Positions 1-6,855 of a stretch of DNA of 48,253 nt are shown one piece after another. Each line of letters starts with the position of its first letter. Position 1 is the first letter of the stretch. The notes beneath the pieces were generated by a model. That model was not told the origin of the DNA and did not search any database. It saw only the letters and a program-made list of their open reading frames with translations. Location: positions 1-48,253 of the forward strand of contig CABVAC010000011.1 in assembly GCA_902496275.1 (NCBI GenBank), in the 5' to 3' direction. A program made the translations under genes and the position numbers. This stretch comes from an uncultured Collinsella sp. (GTDB lineage: Bacteria; Actinomycetota; Coriobacteriia; Coriobacteriales; Coriobacteriaceae).

Positions 1-10
1 TATACTCATG

Positions 11-48
11 GAAAACCTCCCATTTCCCGATGTCCAAGAAATGGGAGG
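11..48 (-). terminator. Probable terminator of the rsmG-parA-parB transcription unit
   Basis: An 11-bp perfect inverted repeat (CCTCCCATTTC with GAAATGGGAGG, 11-nt loop) lies about 55 bp past the last minus-strand gene. Read on the minus strand it is followed by a short TTTTCC run, so the U-tract is weak. It is the only candidate stop signal for this leftward unit inside the window. Confidence 0.6.
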
Positions 49-102
49 CAGTTCAGAATCAGACAAGGGACCCTCAAAATATGCAGGGTAATTGTTAGGT
101 AC

Positions 103-357
103 CTAATAGCCTACATTTTCCCATTGGTTGCTAACCCAACCTTGATTAATCTTAGGATTTTTCGTTACCTGAGCAGTGCGCATGGCAACATCTTCTGTCA
201 TAACATCCATTTTCTTCTTTGACGTATCAACGATATCTTGCGCGCCACGAAGCAAACGACCTCGAAGTTCATCGTCTGTCGCGATCTTATAGCCAGCAAA
301 GGCACCAGCCGCGACAGTCGTCGCCAATGCAATCGCAGTAAAAATCTTATTCCTCAT
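103..357 (-). CDS. Small membrane-anchored protein of unknown function after parB
   Basis: 84 residues. I do not recognise the family. A hydrophobic stretch at residues 6-22 (alanine-rich, ending in GAFAGYKIA) could be a membrane anchor or uncleaved signal; the rest is a charged, helix-prone tail with TSKKKMDVM, reminiscent of YtxH-type small proteins, though the resemblance is weak. The start is set at the ATG at 355-357 because a perfect AAGGAGG lies just upstream, inside the end of parB. It overlaps parB by 11 bp, so it is probably translationally coupled to it and co-transcribed with parA and parB. Its position suggests a minor role near the chromosome-segregation genes, but that is only inferred from context. 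Confidence 0.7.
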   Translation of the reverse strand: MRNKIFTAIALATTVAAGAFAGYKIATDDELRGRLLRGAQDIVDTSKKKMDVMTEDVAMRTAQVTKNPKINQGWVSNQWENVGY

Positions 358-1252
358 CTTGGCCTCCTTGATCAAACTGAATCATTTCACCAAGAATACG
401 AGAGAGCTCTTCCTCGTCTTTAAACTCAATCTCAATCTTATTCTTTCCACGCGAGCTCTTCACACGAACGTTGGTATTAAATACCTGACGAAGTACACGC
501 GCAGCCTTTTTAAAAGACTGAGGCGTTGCAGGCCGTGGCGTCTTAGTTGTCTCTCCGGCAGAAAACAATGGAGCAAGATTTTCTGTCGCTCTTACGGAAA
601 GGCCCTCCGCAACAACCTTCTCTGCAAGTCGAATTCGCGCGTCCTCATAGGGAACTGCAAGAATCGCACGTGCATGTCCAGCAGTTAGTTTACTCTCAAA
701 AATCATCTGCTGAACTACTTCGGGGAGATCGAGAAGGCGCAGCGAGTTTGTAATTGCAGAGCGTGACTTGCTTACTGCTTTCGACAATGCCTCCTGGGTC
801 ATACCGCTGGCATCGATAAGCTGGCGATAGCCCTTAGCCTCTTCGACGGGATTCAGATCAGAACGCTGAAGGTTTTCGATAAGAGCAAGAGCCAGCATCT
901 CTTCATCATTAACATCTTTAATGATGACAGGCAGTTCCTCAAGACCAGCAAGCTTTGATGCCTGATACCGACGCTCACCAGCGATGATCTCATAGCCGTT
1001 TCCATGCTTGCGAACCAAGAGCGGCTGCAAAACGCCATGCTCTTGGATTGACTCGCTCAACTCGCGAAGTTCAGTTTCATTAAAATGAATTCGCGGTTGA
1101 TTAGGGTTGGGAACGATATCCTCAATAGGTAGTTTTGTTACAGATGCGGCATTTGAAGCAGATACAGCAGAACCACCGGTCTCATACTCGGCCTCTGAGA
1201 CCAAAGCATTGAGTCCACGTCCCAATCCGCCACGTTTCTTTACACTAGGCAC
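347..1252 (-). CDS. parB: Chromosome-partitioning protein ParB (CTP-dependent parS-binding clamp)
   Basis: 301 residues, normal for chromosomal ParB. ParB binds parS DNA, closes into a CTP-dependent sliding clamp and spreads, and it stimulates the ATPase of ParA. Visible parts in order: a basic N-terminus (KKRGGLGRGLNALV, the usual ParA-contact region), the ParB/Srx nuclease-like domain with the CTP-binding GERRYQASKLAG motif near residue 93, a helix-turn-helix (MTQEALSKAVSKSRSAITNSLRLL, about 151-174), and a C-terminal dimerisation segment (KIEIEFKDEEELSRIL). It starts with GTG at 1252 and overlaps the end of parA by 8 bp, so the two are made from one message. Matching parS sites lie just upstream of parA. 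Confidence 0.97.
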   Translation of the reverse strand: MPSVKKRGGLGRGLNALVSEAEYETGGSAVSASNAASVTKLPIEDIVPNPNQPRIHFNETELRELSESIQEHGVLQPLLVRKHGNGYEIIAGERRYQASKLAGLEELPVIIKDVNDEEMLALALIENLQRSDLNPVEEAKGYRQLIDASGMTQEALSKAVSKSRSAITNSLRLLDLPEVVQQMIFESKLTAGHARAILAVPYEDARIRLAEKVVAEGLSVRATENLAPLFSAGETTKTPRPATPQSFKKAARVLRQVFNTNVRVKSSRGKNKIEIEFKDEEELSRILGEMIQFDQGGQDEE

Positions 1253-2045
1253 GCTTGATCACCTCTTTTGCAAGGTTCATATACGCTTTTGCACCCTTAT
1301 TTTGAGGTGCATAGGTAATTACCGGTTCTCCAAAAGACGGAGCTTCGGAGATTTTAACCGTACGGGGGATTAGCGTCTTAAATGCCTTATCACCAAAGTA
1401 CGATTGAACCTCCTCAACAACCTGATTCGATAGAGAAGTACGCGAGTCATACATGGTCATAAGCACACCATAGGTGTCTAAGCCCTTGTTCAGACGTGAT
1501 TTGACCATCTTCATTGACTCTAGCAGCTTCGTAACGCCCTCGAGTGCGTAGTACTCGCACTGGATCGGAATCAAAACGCTGTCTGCTGCGGTCAAGGCAT
1601 TGATAGTAAGCAGGCCGAGCGAAGGAGGACAGTCAATGAAAATAAAATCGAACTCGTCCTGAATCGGCTCAAGCAAATCTTTGAGGCGGGTTTCACGAGC
1701 AATTGCGCTTACGAGCTCAATTTCGGCACCTGCAAGCTGAATCGTAGCTGGAATTACGAATACCTTTTTGCAATTTGTATCAAGAACAAGCGATTCTGCC
1801 GGCACATCATTCAACAATGCATCATAGATGCAGCGATCAAGGTCTTCTTTTTCAATTCCAAATCCACTGGTGCTGTTTCCCTGCGGATCAAAATCGACAA
1901 TCAGTGTCTTACGACCCTGCTCACCCAGTGCTGCTGCAAGGTTCACAGCCGTCGTTGACTTACCGACGCCGCCTTTTTGATTGATGATTGCAATGATACG
2001 CGTGTCTTTTGCGCTCTTAGAACGCTTAACGTCGCGAAATCCCAC
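1245..2045 (-). CDS. parA: Chromosome-partitioning ATPase ParA (Soj family)
   Basis: 266 residues. ParA is a Walker-type ATPase that dimerises on nucleoid DNA with ATP and moves ParB-parS complexes. The deviant Walker A motif INQKGGVGKSTTAVNL (about residues 22-37) carries the signature lysine before the GK; DFDPQGNS is Walker A' and FIFIDCPPSLGLLT is Walker B. It starts with GTG at 2045, preceded by AGGAGGG. A basic N-terminal extension (FRDVKRSKSAKD) of about 17 residues comes before the ATPase fold. Three parS sites lie 40-133 bp upstream, so ParB spreading could repress this promoter, as seen in other bacteria; that is an inference. Confidence 0.97.
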   Translation of the reverse strand: MGFRDVKRSKSAKDTRIIAIINQKGGVGKSTTAVNLAAALGEQGRKTLIVDFDPQGNSTSGFGIEKEDLDRCIYDALLNDVPAESLVLDTNCKKVFVIPATIQLAGAEIELVSAIARETRLKDLLEPIQDEFDFIFIDCPPSLGLLTINALTAADSVLIPIQCEYYALEGVTKLLESMKMVKSRLNKGLDTYGVLMTMYDSRTSLSNQVVEEVQSYFGDKAFKTLIPRTVKISEAPSFGEPVITYAPQNKGAKAYMNLAKEVIKRA

Positions 2046-2084
2046 GGTCCCTCCTGGTGTGTATTAAAGCTGTCAAACGGAGGA

Positions 2085-2100
2085 TGTTTCACGTGAAACA
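2085..2100. promoter_or_regulatory. parS: parS site 1
   Basis: Perfect 16-bp palindrome TGTTTCACGTGAAACA, matching the consensus chromosomal parS. It lies 40 bp upstream of parA. Confidence 0.96.
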
Positions 2101-2123
2101 TTCCGATTCGATATCAACCGCCA

Positions 2124-2139
2124 TGTTTCACGTGAAACA
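2124..2139. promoter_or_regulatory. parS: parS site 2
   Basis: Perfect copy of the same 16-bp palindrome, starting exactly 39 bp after site 1. Confidence 0.96.
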
Positions 2140-2162
2140 CTGCAAGTTGTTAGTATCCATTA

Positions 2163-2178
2163 TGTTTCACGTGAAACA
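2163..2178. promoter_or_regulatory. parS: parS site 3
   Basis: Third perfect 16-bp copy, again 39 bp after the previous one, ending 1 bp before the rsmG stop codon. Confidence 0.96.
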
Positions 2179-2179
2179 T

Positions 2180-2917
2180 CTAGGCAAGCGGATTCTTCTT
2201 TGCCATGCCATTTGCACGAGGCAATGAAACGGATGCCGGATGACTCTTTTTAAGAACAATGAACTCCCTGTGGCCCAAGCCCTCAGGCAAATCGATTGCG
2301 TCATTCAGAAGCAAAGTGAAGCCGCCAATCTTAGCTGCTGACATGCCGGAAGCAAGCTCCTCATCCGAAGGATTACCCTTGGTGATAACAAATAGCCCTC
2401 CGTCTTTGAGGAACGGAGCAGCATACTCAACAAGAATCGGTAGAGGGGCAAGTGCGCGGGCGGTTACGACAGAAAACTGCTTCTTATGGCTTCGAGCATA
2501 TTCTTCAAGGCGATCATGAACCGCATGAGCATGTTTCAATCCAAGAACATCAACAAAAGAATTGACAGCATCAACCTTCTTACCAACAGAGTCAATATAA
2601 GTAGCTTTACGATGCGTGGTTATGGTTAACGGAATACCAGGGAAGCCCGCACCTGTTCCCATATCGAGCAAAGCTCCCTCAGGAGCCTTATTGATATAGG
2701 GGAGCAAAACAAGTGAGTCGAGGATATGAAGTACCGCAGCATCTTCTATGTTAAGAATACGGGTGAGATTGGTTGTCTTATTTGTTTCCAGAACCAAATC
2801 CAAATGTTGAATACATTTCCTCAGCTCAGTATCAGTTACGCTCAAGGAATACTCTTTGCAATAGGAAGTTAGACGACTAGACATCTCGTCAGCCTGCTGA
2901 TCAGTAAGTACTAACAA
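2180..2917 (-). CDS. rsmG: 16S rRNA (guanine-527-N7)-methyltransferase RsmG
   Basis: 245 residues. RsmG (GidB) methylates G527 of 16S rRNA using S-adenosylmethionine. The SAM-binding loop is LLDMGTGAGFPGIPL, followed by a D-x-V-G-K-K-V-D-A acidic loop and VTARALAPL, all typical of the family. I chose the TTG at 2915-2917 because AAAGGAG (2924-2930) lies 6 bases upstream and the length then fits the family. The frame stays open to a TTG at 2965, but that start would fall in the U-tract of the khpB terminator. mnmG and mnmE, its usual partners near the origin, are not here. It ends 1 bp from parS site 3. Confidence 0.93.
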   Translation of the reverse strand: MLVLTDQQADEMSSRLTSYCKEYSLSVTDTELRKCIQHLDLVLETNKTTNLTRILNIEDAAVLHILDSLVLLPYINKAPEGALLDMGTGAGFPGIPLTITTHRKATYIDSVGKKVDAVNSFVDVLGLKHAHAVHDRLEEYARSHKKQFSVVTARALAPLPILVEYAAPFLKDGGLFVITKGNPSDEELASGMSAAKIGGFTLLLNDAIDLPEGLGHREFIVLKKSHPASVSLPRANGMAKKNPLA

Positions 2918-2963
2918 CGAAAGCTCCTTTCTGACAAAAATCAGTGTATCGAGAACTTTTGAC

Positions 2964-2995
2964 AAAAAAAGGGGACGTGGAAACCACGTCCCCTT
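2964..2995 (-). terminator. Strong intrinsic terminator after khpB
   Basis: A 10-bp perfect stem (GGGGACGTGG / CCACGTCCCC, AAA loop on the plus strand) is followed on the minus strand by seven Ts. It closes the rpmH-rnpA-yidD-yidC-khpB unit 20 bp after the khpB stop. Confidence 0.9.
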
Positions 2996-3013
2996 AGCAT
3001 AAGCTCGAGTAGA

Positions 3014-3583
3014 TTATCGAGCAACAATCACCACATGGCGATCGGGGCCAGAACCCTCAGAATGAGTATCGACGGCGTCATTGCCACGAAGTGCAATGTG
3101 AACCAGTCGGCGCTCGTAGGCATTCATGGGCGGAAGCGAAACACTCTTATGAGTGCGGATGGCACGCTCGGCAGCAGACTGAGCCATGGAGGCAACCTTG
3201 TCCTGACGGCGGCTCTTGTATCCCTCGACGTCCACTACAACCGGATACCTAAAGCCGAGCTTGCGGCTCACCAGCAATGAGAACATAACCTGAAGGGCAT
3301 CAAGGGTGCGACCATGACGGCCAATGAGAACAGCAAGGTCGGGAGCCGTTACATCCAGAATCAGTTCACCCTCGTCGCCCTCATACTCATCGATAGGAGA
3401 GTTGGCGGCATCGAAGTGCGAAAGGATGGAACGCAGGATGGAAATCGCGACATCGGCAATGGTGTCGAGCTCCTCGTCGGTCAGCTCTTCACCGGCCTTG
3501 TAGCGCTGTGCAATCTCGGGATAATCGCCCGCGACCTGCGGGGCAACCTCCTCAAGCATATCCTCGATGATCTCTTCAGACAT
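3014..3583 (-). CDS. khpB: RNA-binding protein KhpB/Jag (KH and R3H domains)
   Basis: 189 residues. KhpB (Jag, SpoIIIJ-associated) is an RNA-binding regulator, often paired with KhpA, that affects cell elongation and division. An acidic N-terminal helix is followed by a KH domain with LIGRHGRTLDALQ (about residues 90-102) and a C-terminal R3H domain containing PMNAYERRLVHIAL, where the R-x-x-x-H spacing is visible. The start is the ATG at 3583 because TTGGAG sits 6-7 bases upstream; an in-frame TTG 12 bases earlier would overlap that ribosome-binding site. It follows yidC by 44 bp, the usual arrangement. Confidence 0.95.
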   Translation of the reverse strand: MSEEIIEDMLEEVAPQVAGDYPEIAQRYKAGEELTDEELDTIADVAISILRSILSHFDAANSPIDEYEGDEGELILDVTAPDLAVLIGRHGRTLDALQVMFSLLVSRKLGFRYPVVVDVEGYKSRRQDKVASMAQSAAERAIRTHKSVSLPPMNAYERRLVHIALRGNDAVDTHSEGSGPDRHVVIVAR

Positions 3584-3627
3584 AACGTACTCCAAAAGTT
3601 AGGTACCTAAATAAGATTGATATCCCG

Positions 3628-4398
3628 CTACTTCTTCTTGTGCGGGCGCGGCTTCTTTTCGCGACGAGTGACCTCAACCTGCAGCGGCGCGTTCTTAAGG
3701 CGCTCCTCCTCATCGGCCTTCGCCTTGTCGATGACCTTCTGCGTCACAAAAATCTGCTGGATAACCTGCCAAGCAGACGAGACGTCGTAGTACAGCAGAA
3801 CACCAACGGGAAGGCTCCAGCCCATCCAAAGCATCATGACCGTCATGACAACGGCCATCATACGCATGCTCTGAGCCTGCTGGCCGGTCTGGTTGCGCGA
3901 CATATAGAGCTGCGGAATCAGGGTCAGGACAGCGAACAGGATCAGGCAGACCAGCGCAGGCAGCGCGACCATAAAGCCATCGGCAAAGGAGGCACTCGGC
4001 GTGGTGGTCAGGTCGGGCAGAATATTAAAGAACGAGAACGCGCCGTCGTTAAAGTAGTCCGGCAGGTTACGCAGCAGCGTAAATAGGGCGAACAGGACAG
4101 GCATCTGAATCAACAGCGGCAGACAACCAGCCATCGGGTTGAACTTGTTCTCGCTGTAGAACTTCTGCATTTCCTCGGCCTGACGCTGGGGATCGTCGGC
4201 ATAGCGCTCCTGGATCTCGAGCATCTTGGGCTGCAGCACCTGCATGCGTGCCGTCGACTTAGTCGACTTGAGCATAAGCGGCGTCAGTAGCAGACGGATG
4301 ATGACCACCAGGATGATGATGGACAGGCCCCAGTCGACCGCAAAGGTCTGGATGAGCTTGAGCAGCTCGAAAAGGATGTTAACGATCCAATCCCACAT
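3628..4398 (-). CDS. yidC: Membrane protein insertase YidC (Oxa1 family)
   Basis: 256 residues, the short Gram-positive form without a large extracellular P1 domain. YidC inserts membrane proteins alone or with SecYEG. Five hydrophobic segments can be seen (starting near residues 18, 98, 145, 180 and 205). The first core segment ends in IIRLLLTPLMLKSTKS, with the conserved arginine that lies in the hydrophilic groove, and NPMAGCLPLLIQMPVLFALF is the hallmark second core segment. The basic tail (TRREKKPRPHKKK) probably contacts the ribosome. GGAGG lies 9 bases before the ATG. It lies between yidD and khpB, as in most Gram-positive origin regions. Confidence 0.97.
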   Translation of the reverse strand: MWDWIVNILFELLKLIQTFAVDWGLSIIILVVIIRLLLTPLMLKSTKSTARMQVLQPKMLEIQERYADDPQRQAEEMQKFYSENKFNPMAGCLPLLIQMPVLFALFTLLRNLPDYFNDGAFSFFNILPDLTTTPSASFADGFMVALPALVCLILFAVLTLIPQLYMSRNQTGQQAQSMRMMAVVMTVMMLWMGWSLPVGVLLYYDVSSAWQVIQQIFVTQKVIDKAKADEEERLKNAPLQVEVTRREKKPRPHKKK

Positions 4399-4427
4399 GT
4401 AAGTTTTCCTCCGATAGCGAGTGCCCG

Positions 4428-4652
4428 CTAGGGCACAGGGTCATAACCGCCGACGTGCAGGGGATTGCAGCGAGCGATGCGCCTCACGGCAAGCCAGCAG
4501 CCTCTCAAAACACCGTACTTCTCAATCGCCTGGACGGCGTATTGCGAGCACGTTGGGTAATAAATGCAGGCGTCAGGCAATAAGGGCGAAATAACCTGTT
4601 GATATATGCGAATAGGAGCGATGGCAACACGTCGCAAAACGTGATTGCTCAT
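4428..4652 (-). CDS. yidD: Membrane protein insertion efficiency factor YidD
   Basis: 74 residues, the usual size. YidD is a small, basic, membrane-associated helper of YidC-mediated insertion. The family core IRIYQQVISPLLPDACIYYPTCSQYA and the later RIARCNPLHVGGYDPVP are both present, including the conserved cysteines. Its ATG overlaps the rnpA stop by 4 bp (ATGA), so the two are translationally coupled. Confidence 0.96.
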   Translation of the reverse strand: MSNHVLRRVAIAPIRIYQQVISPLLPDACIYYPTCSQYAVQAIEKYGVLRGCWLAVRRIARCNPLHVGGYDPVP

Positions 4653-4987
4653 CGCTCCTCCCCGGCAACGCCGGCGCGTTTCATAAGCGAACGCAATGCA
4701 TTGTCCATCTCCTGCGGCGAGGAAACCCTCGTCTTGGGAGTTGCGAACAAGATGATGTCATAACCCGCAACGGGAAATCCACAGCTGCGGGCGGCCTCGC
4801 GCATCACACGCTTAGAACGGTTGCGCACGACAGCACAACCGAGCCGTTTAGCACCAACGAAGGCGACCCTTCCGGAGTCGCCTTCGCCAACCGATTCACA
4901 TATGGTCATTCGAATCAGAGGGTGATTGAAACGACGCCCCTGACTGAACACATGCTCGAAATCTTGCCGAGACTTAATAGTCTTCAT
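4649..4987 (-). CDS. rnpA: Ribonuclease P protein component
   Basis: 112 residues. RnpA is the protein subunit of RNase P, which trims the 5' leader from tRNA precursors and binds the catalytic RNA. The conserved basic helix is visible as GCAVVRNRSKRVMREAAR (about residues 50-67), with the N-terminal SRQDFEHVFSQGRRF strand. It lies 20 bp after rpmH, the near-universal order, and overlaps yidD by 4 bp. Confidence 0.97.
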   Translation of the reverse strand: MKTIKSRQDFEHVFSQGRRFNHPLIRMTICESVGEGDSGRVAFVGAKRLGCAVVRNRSKRVMREAARSCGFPVAGYDIILFATPKTRVSSPQEMDNALRSLMKRAGVAGEER

Positions 4988-5007
4988 GCGAGATGTGTGT
5001 ATCGCTG

Positions 5008-5142
5008 CTAGACAGTGAGACGCTTGCGGCCCTTGGCGCGACGACGGGCGAGCACGGCACGACCACCCTTAGTGGCCATACGGGCACGGAAGCCATGGGT
5101 CTTGGCACGCTTACGCTTATTAGGCTGATACGTACGCTTCAT
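5008..5142 (-). CDS. rpmH: 50S ribosomal protein L34
   Basis: 44 residues, full length. The sequence begins MKRTYQPNKRKRAKTHGFR and ends in the basic RRAKGRKRLTV, the L34 signature. AGGAGG lies 7 bases before the ATG at 5140-5142. It is the first gene of the leftward rpmH-rnpA-yidD-yidC-khpB unit. Confidence 0.98.
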   Translation of the reverse strand: MKRTYQPNKRKRAKTHGFRARMATKGGRAVLARRRAKGRKRLTV

Positions 5143-5170
5143 CTTAAGTTCCTCCTGCTGCATTTCGAGT

Positions 5171-5188
5171 GTCCGCGGGGGCGCGGAC
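5171..5188 (-). promoter_or_regulatory. Hairpin in the rpmH leader
   Basis: A 7-bp perfect GC stem (GTCCGCG / CGCGGAC, four-base loop) lies 29 bp upstream of the rpmH start. It has no U-tract, so it is more likely a leader structure than a terminator. Its role is unknown. Confidence 0.4.
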
Positions 5189-5202
5189 GCAGATATAGAC
5201 AC

Positions 5203-5487
5203 GTGAGCTTGAAGATTGTAGGGAAATCAATGTTCAAATGTCAAGAAATCAAAGGTAAAAGGTTGCGCAGTTCACACGGTTCCCCCATAAGCCGAGCTCG
5301 ATTTAGCGGTGCATGGCAACTTTTCACGATATTTCATCGAGTTTTCAACAGGTCGTGTTGGCAATGTTGAGAGCTTTTCGTCCGTTTTCCAAAGTTTTCA
5401 ACAGGTTTTGAAAAGTTGTCGAAAGATGAGAAACATTGCACGGTGAGCTACTATTTGTTCGAAACCTTTTGAAAGATTGCGAGCGGC
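5203..5487. other. Intergenic strand-switch region with DnaA boxes (possible part of oriC)
   Basis: This 285-bp gap separates the leftward rpmH unit from the rightward dnaA side and is AT-richer than its surroundings. Two exact copies of the DnaA-box-like 9-mer TTTTCAACA lie at 5342-5350 and 5395-5403, with looser ones nearby (TTTTCACGA, TTTTCCAAA). The 17-mer TTGAAAAGTTGTCGAAA at 5408-5424 recurs with one base changed in the dnaA-dnaN gap. Divergent promoters for rpmH and the downstream ATPase gene must also be here, but I cannot pick them with confidence. Confidence 0.6.
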
Positions 5488-6840
5488 ATGTCTGACGACT
5501 TTTACACCATGGTCGATTCCGGAGACCCGGCACCCGACAACGAGCACATCACCGGCGTGCGCGAAGAGCGTGAGGAAGGCGAGCAGACGACCACGCAGGC
5601 GCCAAAAGCCATGTACGCCGCGCGCATCGCCGTCTATGACGACATGCTGTCGACACCGCGTGTGATCGTCATTGATCCGCAGGATGTCCGCACGTATTTG
5701 GAAGAGACGACCAACACCGTCTACCAGTGCATGAAAGAACAAGGTGGCCATATCTCGCTCATGGTCATCCGCGAGATTGTCGAAAACTTTATCCACGCGC
5801 ACTTTGCCGAGCCCATCATCTCGATTCTGGACGGCGGAGACACCATCCGCTTTGCTGATCAAGGACCCGGCATCGACGACAAGGAGCGCGCTTTCGACTT
5901 TGGCGTTACCAGCGCAAACAGCAAGATGAAGCGCTATATCCGTGGAACCGGAGCAGGGTTTCCCATGGTGCAGGAGTATTTGGAAAACGCCGGCGGGGCC
6001 GTGTCCATCGAGGACAACATGGGCAACGGCACCGTGGTTACGGTAAGCCTGGATCCTAAACGCGTGCAGGAAATCGAACGCGCCGGCGGGCGCGGTGCTG
6101 CCGTGCGGCCCGAGACGGAGCAGCCCGCATATCCCCTGCCGGGAGCTTTTGCGCAGCAGCCCATGGCAACGCAACAGATGCAGCCCCGCGTGGGACAGAT
6201 GCAGCAGCCCGGAATGCTTCCTACACAAGAGTCCCAGGCGGCGTCGATGTCGATGCCGCCAAACGTGCCAGAGGCCATGCCGCTGGCGGATCAGGATGCA
6301 GCAGCAATGCAGCAGGCGACGGGGGCACCGGGTGGCCAGCAAATGGGATATCAGCCGTACCAACAGGGATATCCATATCAGCAGATGCCGCCACTGGGGT
6401 ATGGCCAGCAGTTCCCACAGCAGTACCAGCAGGGATATCAGCAGCCGTACCAGCAGATGCCGCAGCAGCAGTACAACCCCTGGGCCCAGCAGATGACTCC
6501 GCAGCCTTACCAACAGTGGCCTCAAAGTTTTCAACAGCAAATGCCGCCGATGCAGAGTTCTCAACAATCAGCAGCTCAAATGATGTATCCTAATGCAGCA
6601 AATCAGTATGCGCAGCCACAGCCGGACGTGTTCGTAAGCGATCGCGGCAACGCCGCGCTGGGCTATCTGGCGCAAAATCAAGCGTGCGGTGCAACCGATC
6701 TGGCGAGGGCGTTTGGAAACTCGGCCCCCACTTGGTCACGCACGCTCAATGACTTGGCGCAGGCCGGCTTGGTCATCAAGCATGGCCAGAAATACCATCT
6801 GACCGAACTCGGCGCCGCTCGCGTGCGAGCTCAGAGCTAA
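5488..6840 (+). CDS. GHKL-type ATPase with glutamine-rich linker and C-terminal winged helix
   Basis: 450 residues. I do not recognise a named family. Residues about 43-190 form a histidine-kinase/Hsp90-type ATP-binding fold: N box REIVENFIHAHF (E96, N100), G1 box DQGPGI (124-129) and G2 box GTGAGFPM (153-160). No dimerisation helix with a phospho-acceptor histidine is seen, so it resembles an anti-sigma-type or stand-alone ATPase rather than a sensor kinase. Residues 215-380 are low complexity, rich in Q, P, M, Y and G, like prion-like domains. Residues 385-446 look like a winged helix (ATDLARAFGNSAPTWSRTLNDL, then a GLVIKHGQKYHLT wing). The ribosome-binding site is weak. It ends 15 bp before dnaA, so it is probably co-expressed with it; a DNA-binding role in replication or its control is inferred from position only. 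Confidence 0.85.
   Translation: MSDDFYTMVDSGDPAPDNEHITGVREEREEGEQTTTQAPKAMYAARIAVYDDMLSTPRVIVIDPQDVRTYLEETTNTVYQCMKEQGGHISLMVIREIVENFIHAHFAEPIISILDGGDTIRFADQGPGIDDKERAFDFGVTSANSKMKRYIRGTGAGFPMVQEYLENAGGAVSIEDNMGNGTVVTVSLDPKRVQEIERAGGRGAAVRPETEQPAYPLPGAFAQQPMATQQMQPRVGQMQQPGMLPTQESQAASMSMPPNVPEAMPLADQDAAAMQQATGAPGGQQMGYQPYQQGYPYQQMPPLGYGQQFPQQYQQGYQQPYQQMPQQQYNPWAQQMTPQPYQQWPQSFQQQMPPMQSSQQSAAQMMYPNAANQYAQPQPDVFVSDRGNAALGYLAQNQACGATDLARAFGNSAPTWSRTLNDLAQAGLVIKHGQKYHLTELGAARVRAQS
6528..6536 (+). promoter_or_regulatory. DnaA-box-like 9-mer inside the ATPase gene
   Basis: An exact TTTTCAACA, identical to the two copies upstream, is encoded within the glutamine-rich linker. A near match (TTCTCAACA) follows about 30 bp later. 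It could be a real box or a by-product of CAACAG-rich codons. Confidence 0.3.
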
Positions 6841-6855
6841 AGAACGGGAGAGACA

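Noticed and set aside
5398..6567. A 389-codon open frame on the minus strand opposite the ATPase gene
   Set aside because: It is antisense to a gene with clear ATP-binding motifs, and its R/L/H-rich content is what CAG/CAA repeats give when read backwards.
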